A stretch of DNA of 64,000 bases, taken from positions 88,378,131-88,442,130 of the forward strand of contig CM045763.1 of assembly GCA_025200525.1 (NCBI GenBank), written 5' to 3'. How positions within the stretch are numbered: the first letter of the stretch is position 1; each line of letters starts with the position of its first letter. Position numbers and translations under genes: made by a program. Shown here piece by piece: positions 58,137 to 64,000 of this stretch. The stretch is from Camellia lanceoleosa (lineage: Eukaryota > Streptophyta > Magnoliopsida > Ericales > Theaceae). The notes beneath the pieces were generated by a model, which had not been told where the DNA came from, made no database searches, and worked only from the letters and a program-made list of their open reading frames with translations.

Positions 58137-58528
58137 TTAAAACTTGAAATTGTTGCCAAAGCTATATAAAATTAAAATGCATGTATACTGTAGATTTATC
58201 AGTGTGAAAAACCATCCATAGGGATAAGGAATAAAATGTCTCATCCAATTCCCAAAATGATGCAAATCAGAGTATTTTCTGGTGATTTTAGGTACATCAT
58301 ACATGAAATCCACAAGCAATTATTAAACTATATTAAAACTTGAAATTGTTGCCAAAGCTGTATAAAATTAAAATGCATGTATACTGTATATTTATCAACG
58401 TGAAAAACCATCCATAGGGATAAGGAATAAAATGTCTCATCCAATTCCAAAAATGGTGCAAATCAGAGTATTTTCTGGTGATTTTAGGTACATCATACAT
58501 GAAATCCACAAGCAATTATTAAACTAAA
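58137..58528 (+). repeat. 196-bp tandem duplication
   Basis: Two copies (58137-58332 and 58333-58528) differ at only a handful of bases, so the duplication is much younger than the nearby LTR elements. A minus-strand reading containing VDFMYDVPKITRKY occurs in both copies; family not recognised. Confidence 0.92.
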
Positions 58529-58775
58529 GTTAGTACACACCATAAGGCTATAACTGGGTCAAATTCCTGAAGAAGTAAGTACCAAGAAGAAACCAACCTA
58601 CTAGAAAAAAGGTGAAGAAGGCCAAGAACGTTATGAAAGTCCATCATCCGAAGCTGATTCCCAGACCAAATATGATGACAAATGGTAAGTAAGATTAGAT
58701 CATTGATGCTTTGCTGACCCACCGTCCCTTGAGAAAAATCAAAGCTACAAGGTTTACCACGTTCCACTCACCAGA
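58529..58775. other. Stretch of unknown nature next to the tandem duplication
   Basis: The minus strand is open over 82 codons from 58767 and contains FSQGTVGQQSINDL and MMDFHNVLGLLHLF. It looks more protein-like than its surroundings, but I do not recognise it. It could be a gene fragment carried with the duplication. Confidence 0.3.
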
Positions 58776-58931
58776 GACATTTCTCTCTAGAGAAATTCTG
58801 GATTCTCTGTATTTTAACCAAATTTCTCTAGACTTCGGAATTTCTCTTCAGAGAAAATCTGAATTTCTCTGGATTCTCCGTGTTTTGACCAATTTTCTCT
58901 GCACTTCGGAATTTCTCTCCAAAGAAATTCA
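58776..58931 (+). repeat. Second cluster of TTCTCT / AGAGAAAT repeats
   Basis: TTTCTCTGGATTCTC, TTCGGAATTTCTCT and related words repeat in a unit of about 65 bases. It uses the same words as 57650-57790, about 1 kb away, and abuts the break of the heat shock pseudogene. Confidence 0.75.
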
Positions 58932-59302
58932 GTGAGCACATTGTCCTGACAAACAGCAGAGATTTGATCAGTATTAGCATTCTCAGGCAACAAAAACTTC
59001 CTCATCAACTTCCCAACCTTCTGCTCCATTCTCAAATACTTAGCCCCATCTTTCTCCTCCTCTCGCTTCCTCTTTCCGCTGATCACAAGCACATTGTCGC
59101 CCTCCACCTAAACCTTAATGTCCCCTGACTTCAGCCCAGGCATGTCGATGATGAACACGTATGAGTTCGTCACCTTTGTTCCAATTCCTTTGCCGACACT
59201 AGACTCGAACCTCTTACCGGAAGATGCAGAGGCCAACACCATTTTCATGCGCTAAGATTCCGATTTCGGCGGAGATTTCCTAGAATTCATCAACTGAACC
59301 AT
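58932..59302 (-). pseudogene. Class II cytosolic small heat shock protein (Hsp17-18 class), truncated
   Basis: Read on the minus strand from the ATG at 59302, or 59248. Small heat shock proteins hold unfolding proteins in the cytosol. Family sequence begins with NSYVFIIDMPGLKSGDIKV and continues with [18 protein letters not shown] and [20 protein letters not shown], the alpha-crystallin domain of plant class II members. Breaks: a stop at about 59252, another at 59110-59108 where the family has Gln, and loss of the end after NVLT, where the TTCTCT repeats start. The C-terminal tail is missing. The leader has CTAGGGTTT and (GA)n like a real plant gene, so it decayed in place or was copied with its leader. 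Confidence 0.85.
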
Positions 59303-59435
59303 CAATATCTCTTGATTAGCTGCGAATTTGACCCCGAAGGCCTTTAAAAACAGAAATTCGAAGGAAAAACGAGTCGATTAGAAGAATCTAAGAGAAAGAA
59401 ACCCTAGAAATTGAAACCCAACAAGCCTCGATGGA

Positions 59436-59462
59436 ACTGAGAGAGAGAGATAGAGAGAGAGA
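59436..59462 (+). repeat. (GA)n microsatellite upstream of the heat shock pseudogene
   Basis: CT-rich on the pseudogene strand, in the usual place of a plant 5' leader. Confidence 0.85.
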
Positions 59463-59867
59463 GGACTATTTGAAAAGAATAAATTAACTATTTTAAAATA
59501 AATCAAATAAGATATTTAATTAAAAAAATTCTCATGACTTAAAAGATATTTAAGCACGTGGGAGTCCACATTTAAGCACATAGGAGTCCTTTTTCCAAGA
59601 GAGGAAGACTTTTAAAATAATGATATATAAATAAAATATATTTATATGTATACATAATGATACAATTTTGTATGCATTCAACCAAAAAAAAAAGAAAAAA
59701 ACCTTATTAAATTGAATTATTATTTAAAAAATGTCATTGCTAAATTATTTTTATTTTTTTACGGTTAAAATTTACGCGTATTACTTTTCTAATTTTTTTT
59801 TTTTTAAAGTATAACTCTTTCATTAATGCCCAAGTTGCACTCTCCATCTATTACGCCTCATTGGTGT
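59463..59867. other. AT-rich spacer, nothing recognised
   Basis: No gene or repeat family seen; would include any promoter of the pseudogene. Confidence 0.6.
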
Positions 59868-59876
59868 AAGGCTAAT

Positions 59877-60518
59877 TAGGGTTGTAAATGAATAAAGCTG
59901 TTCGTGAACAGATTTGAATGTGTCTCGATAAAAGTTTGTTCGAGCTCGGTTCATTAAATTTTATTTTTTTATCTTTTATCTTTGAACTCGAGTTCGAGTT
60001 CAAACTTGTTAAAATTTTAATAAACAAGTTCAAGCATTAAGCTTCGTTTGGCAGTAGCTATGGTAGCTAACTTTTTTGTGTTGAGACTTTTTTAGCCTCG
60101 TTTGATTTTTATTTTTGAATTTTTTTGACTTTTGTTAGAGAAAAAGTATAATAATTATGGTTTGAATGTAGTATTTATTATTTATATATTTAAAAAATAT
60201 AAATGTAAATAATAGCTTATTGTAGATAATGCATTTATATAATAATGGTGGTAGATATTATTATTTTGGTAAAATATTAACTTTTTTTTTTAGTATGTTT
60301 ATATATATTGTATATATAATTATATAATCAAAGTGTTCATTGTTATTTTAGTCTCATGCGCAAGTATCAGTTTATAATTTTGTTAGCTTGTTAAGAATCG
60401 TGAATAGGTTTGAGCTCAAGCTCAAACTCAAACTCTTACTTTTAAAATTTTAATAAATAAGCCCAAACACACTAAAGCACAGTTCGGCTTGGCTCGACTC
60501 ATCTCGCTTGCAGCCCTA
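59877..60518. mobile_element. Non-autonomous hAT-type transposon
   Basis: Ends TAGGGTTGTAAATGA and CGCTTGCAGCCCTA are inverted, and the flanks AGGCTAAT (59869-59876) and AGACTAAT (60519-60526) form an 8-bp target duplication with one difference. Inner words such as CTCGAGTTCGAGTTCAAAC and GAGCTCAAGCTCAAACTC near each end point in opposite directions. No transposase. Confidence 0.75.
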
Positions 60519-60744
60519 AGACTAATGCCAACAAATACCTTAGGAGCACTACCACATTTAAATGTTAGGAGATTTATTAAGAAATCATTTATCAAGGACT
60601 TGTATCTCAATAGGTCTATAATATATTTTTGTATTTCAATAATTCTCATTATTTGAACATTTGATCTATCAAATTTTAATTTTCATATTTGAGGTGTTTT
60701 ATGGATAATTTTACCCTTGCAAACGATTAGCAACTCGATGATAT

Positions 60745-60880
60745 GAACATTCATATTTTACAATGTGAATATTCATATTGACATGTGAATGTTCACATTA
60801 ATGATATAAACATTCACATTAATCGTGTGAATGTTCACATTACGGAACATTCACACTGTCAATGTAAATATTATTATTAT
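60745..60880 (+). repeat. GTGAATGTTCACAT palindrome cluster
   Basis: Six to eight GAATGTTCAC or GAACATTCAC words in both directions within 135 bases. Confidence 0.8.
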
Positions 60881-61398
60881 GAATATTTTAGTAACTATGT
60901 TATCATATGATTTATTGGAATATATAAAAATAATTTGAAATAAGTAAAACGTAAGTAAGTGAAAAGGAATTTATGAATAAATACATTTTAATATTATATT
61001 AACTTATTTAATTATTATTTTAGATTGAAGAAATTTTAAAACTTATTAAATATAATAAAACATCATTAGCAAGACGCTTCATTTAAAATAAAAGCGAATC
61101 ACACAAAATAGCTGTTCTACATGCACAAAAGTCATTCATATATAAGATATAAGGTGGGTTCCACATGTGGTACCTAGTTGTGGCCTATCTACTTGTATTT
61201 TGTTTATGATACATTTTGCACAGAGTACACGGCAAATAAATTTGCATTGAATAAAATAAAGGATAATTACAAAAAAATCTCATGGTTGTAGTCTTATATA
61301 AAATAAATTTTTAATTTTTAATTTTATTAATTAAAATTCTAATATTTTGATTTATTTTTCATCTAAATTATTTGTCTATTTTCGTTAAATAAAATTGA
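60881..61398. other. AT-rich spacer, nothing recognised
   Basis: No gene or repeat pattern beyond AT richness. Confidence 0.6.
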
Positions 61399-61400
61399 TA

Positions 61401-62086
61401 CTCCCTCCATCTCAAAATATTAGTTTCTTATTCTATTTTTCATTGTCTCAAAATATTAGTCCATTTTCAAAAATTAAGAAACAAAATAATGAGAATGGCT
61501 TCCCTCCAGTTCGTGATCAGACTAGAGGGTACTATTGCGCCCGTAGTGGCCCACCACGGGTCCCGTTTCGATAATTCGAATCGTTGAATGTGTAGAAATC
61601 GTCGAATACTATGTGCCTGTAAAAAATCACATTGATCGGATATCCATAGTTATGTGATCAAATCAAGTTTTTGTAAACTGTTTATTTTTTACCATCCATT
61701 TTTTTCATACAAAACTGATTTGATCACATAACTATCGATATTCGATCAACGTGATATTCTACAATCATATAGTACTCGGTAAGTTCTATATATTGAACGG
61801 TTTAGATTATCGAAACGGGACCTATGGTGGGCCCCCATGAGTCCAATAGTATCCTCCAGTCCGATCATGGACTGAAGCCATTTCCTAAAATAATATAAAT
61901 TTCTTATTTTGCCCTTATTTAAAATTCATTAATAACACAAAAAGTACAATTATGGCAATTGATATTCTCAAAAAATGTTCTATCAAAGGGTAATTTTGAA
62001 AAATTAATATTTTTAAAGTGCAATAATTGTACTATCAAAAAAAGTTAAATTTTTCAAAAGGGACTATTATTTTGGAAAGGAAGGAG
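61401..62086. mobile_element. Stowaway-like (Tc1/mariner) MITE, interrupted
   Basis: CTCCCTCCATCTCAAAATAT opens it and a matching inverted AAAGGAAGGAG closes it, with TA on both sides (61399-61400 and 62087-62088). Without the insert it is about 280 bp, a normal Stowaway size. Confidence 0.8.
61491..61886. mobile_element. 396-bp MITE with 80-bp inverted ends, nested in the Stowaway-like MITE
   Basis: ATGGCTTCCCTCCAG... at the left and ...CTGAAGCCAT at the right are inverted over about 80 bases, up to CCCGTTTCGATAAT. AAAATAAT (61483-61490 and 61887-61894) is a perfect 8-bp target duplication, fitting hAT or Mutator-type insertion. Confidence 0.82.
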
Positions 62087-62169
62087 TAGAAAAATATTAT
62101 TTTAGTCATTAAATTCAATGTACGTATACGTAAAATATATAAAATAATATTTATCATTGAGTTTAATTG

Positions 62170-63360
62170 TGAGGTTCGGGGTATGTCATCACTTTATCTT
62201 TACTTTAATTTTGTTTAATTTCATAATTTGGGCTCTTGATTTCAATCCAAGACCTTATTGGTTGAGTGAATTCACTACTCTCGACAACTTTCTTGTGTTG
62301 CTATCCTAATTTGTTCTTGAAGTTGAGCCTTTCGTGTTTTGGGCGCATAGTCGAAACTGTGGTTAGGGCATTCATTTCAAAACTTGCGAACCAGAATTGA
62401 TAAACAAAACCACACATGCGAGGGTTTGAGTCGCACATGTGAGGGAGGCGTCGCATGTGCGAGGATATGTGCCGCACATGCGGTGAAGAAGTGATTTTTG
62501 TGAGTTGCATACTGAAACAAGGGCAGGTGCGAGGGACACATGTGGAAGGTTCGCAGCATGTGCGGTTAGGAGTCCAGTGCATGCAAAAGGAGGCGTGCCG
62601 CACGTACAGATTGAGTCCCATACATGTGGAAGTGTTTATGTCCGAAATTTTTTCTTTTTTCTTCTTGGACTGCGTGTATCTCCTTTCTTTCATTTCTCTT
62701 TCTCTCTAAAACACATTTCTCTTCCTTCTCACTTCATTACTTTCACCAAACTTCATTTACTTCTTGATTTCTCCAAACACATTAGGATTTTGAACGTAGT
62801 GCTATCAAACTTTTTGGAGAGCTCATCAAAGGCTACAACTTGTGCAATGGAAATCAGATTTTGGCATTGTTGATTCTAAAGCTTTTTCTCATGTTTCCTC
62901 TCCAAACTTGAGGTAAGGAGTTTGTTTGAGTTATATATATGATTTTAGTATGTCTAGCTCTTCTTTGTCAAATCTATGGTACTATGAGTAGAGTTTTGTA
63001 TTGTTGGGTTTTGTAAATGCTTGAAAATGTGACATCTCTCATGTTTGTGCCCAAATTGATTTGTTTCATAAACTTATGAGTTTGGAAGTCTATTGAGGAG
63101 AATATTTCTTGAAAATTAGATAAATTCATTTTTTAGAAAAACCCTAGATTTTGGAAATTGAGAAAAAGTGGATTTTGTGAAAAACTCAAGCAAATGTTCG
63201 GATTTTCATTAAAAAAAAATGATAAACTTTCACATGTTGATATGTTGTTGAGATATTCACAAGATGGATGAGTTTTTGTTGTTGAGAAAGTGTCATAAAT
63301 GGCATGATTGACATATGCTTGGATTATGAAAATTTTATATTGATTGTCATGTGGAAGATT

Positions 63361-63402
<42 letters not shown>

Positions 63403-64000
63403 ACACACACACACACACACATATATTGTTGAATGATATTCGAGGAATATCAGTGCTTGAGATAATTTTGAGAAATATTGAACATTGTGTTAACATTGAG
63501 AAATGTTGAAAATTTGGGAATTTCTTATTGAGAATGTGTATATGTAATTACATTCCATTTCATTCGTTACATGACTTTTGAATAATGTCATATTAAAGTT
63601 ATGATTTTGGAAAGATGGAGTCATTGCTTTGAGATGACTTTTGAAACTTGAATTGTTTTAGAATAAATACGGTGGTAAGTCTGGATAGAAAGTGTAGATT
63701 GATAATTAAGTTGGTCTGAATATCTAGGGTGAAAAATTGAAAACACAATCGGGGCAAGTACTACATGCCTACTTGCAAACATTAGCCTAATAATTACCTA
63801 AGTCATATTTACTACCCCGTATTGTGATTTTATTACATTGATATATATATATATGTTTTCAAAATTAAGCATTGGCATGAGATTTTGAAGAGATAAAAAC
63901 TCATGATTTTTGGAGCATGACATGGCATTGTATGCATATTTATAAGACTGTTTAAAATATATATACTTTGTTAAGATTTTCATATTGGGTTTTGTGCTTA
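62170..64000. other. Right-edge region, possibly the start of another LTR element
   Basis: CGCACATGCG-type words repeat at 62410-62620, followed by a CT-rich leader-like stretch (62640-62720), a (CT)n(CA)n run at 63367-63420 and long AT-rich sequence. The layout resembles the Tekay-like LTR above, with palindromic words in the front third, but the sequence does not match and no second copy is in the window. No gene recognised. Confidence 0.35.
63367..63420 (+). repeat. (CT)n(CA)n microsatellite
   Basis: CT dinucleotides run into CA dinucleotides. Confidence 0.95.

Noticed and set aside
62301..62873. Frames on both strands with Cys and His near 62.4-62.7 kb
   Set aside because: The Cys and His come from the repeated CACATGCG word; spacing does not fit a zinc finger.

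Overview
The window is nuclear DNA of a seed plant, dicot-like from its AT-rich spacers and repeat families; no species can be named. About 80 percent is transposable elements stacked inside one another. No intact host gene was found. The only recognisable host gene is a broken class II small heat shock protein (about 58.9-59.3 kb, minus strand).

Positions 1-34850 hold one old Ty3/gypsy element of the Tat (Ogre/Retand-like) type with four later insertions. Its 5' LTR is cut by the window start (1-414) and its 3' LTR runs 28921-34850. Sense order is PBS, gag, protease, RT, RNase H (with a 471-bp tandem duplication) and integrase. Two genes follow on the opposite strand: a plant-mobile-domain-like gene (12599 to 9136) and an unrecognised gene (28612 to 13508). 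The inserts are a Cassandra TRIM with 5S-rRNA-like LTRs (5391-5997), a 5.3-kb non-coding LTR-like block A (14095-19383), a second Tat-type element (19849-28571) and a related 5.2-kb non-coding block B (29602-34770). Removing block A and the second element rejoins the unrecognised antisense gene over three blocks totalling exactly 361 codons.

Positions 34851-42103 are AT-rich spacer with small DNA transposons: a long inverted-repeat element (36.6-38.9 kb), a non-autonomous CACTA element with its ATA target duplication (39623-40516), a tRNA-type SINE (about 41.2-41.4 kb) and local tandem duplications.

Positions 42104-57384 are a Ty3/gypsy chromovirus (Tekay/Del-like) with 2.5-kb LTRs, a tRNA-Met PBS, gag-pol and a C-terminal chromodomain. 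Its frame is kept throughout, but it carries many stop codons, nearly all explained by C-to-T or G-to-A change. A third non-coding LTR-like block, C (46219-51716), splits its protease. C carries a nine-copy hairpin array and three covarying hairpins.

Positions 57385-64000 contain microsatellites, a 196-bp tandem duplication, the heat shock pseudogene, a hAT-type element (59877-60518), a Stowaway-like MITE with another MITE inside it (61401-62086), and possibly the start of another LTR at the right edge. The genes shown do not form a host pathway. The most unusual features are the two antisense genes in the Tat element and the conserved hairpins in blocks A, B and C.
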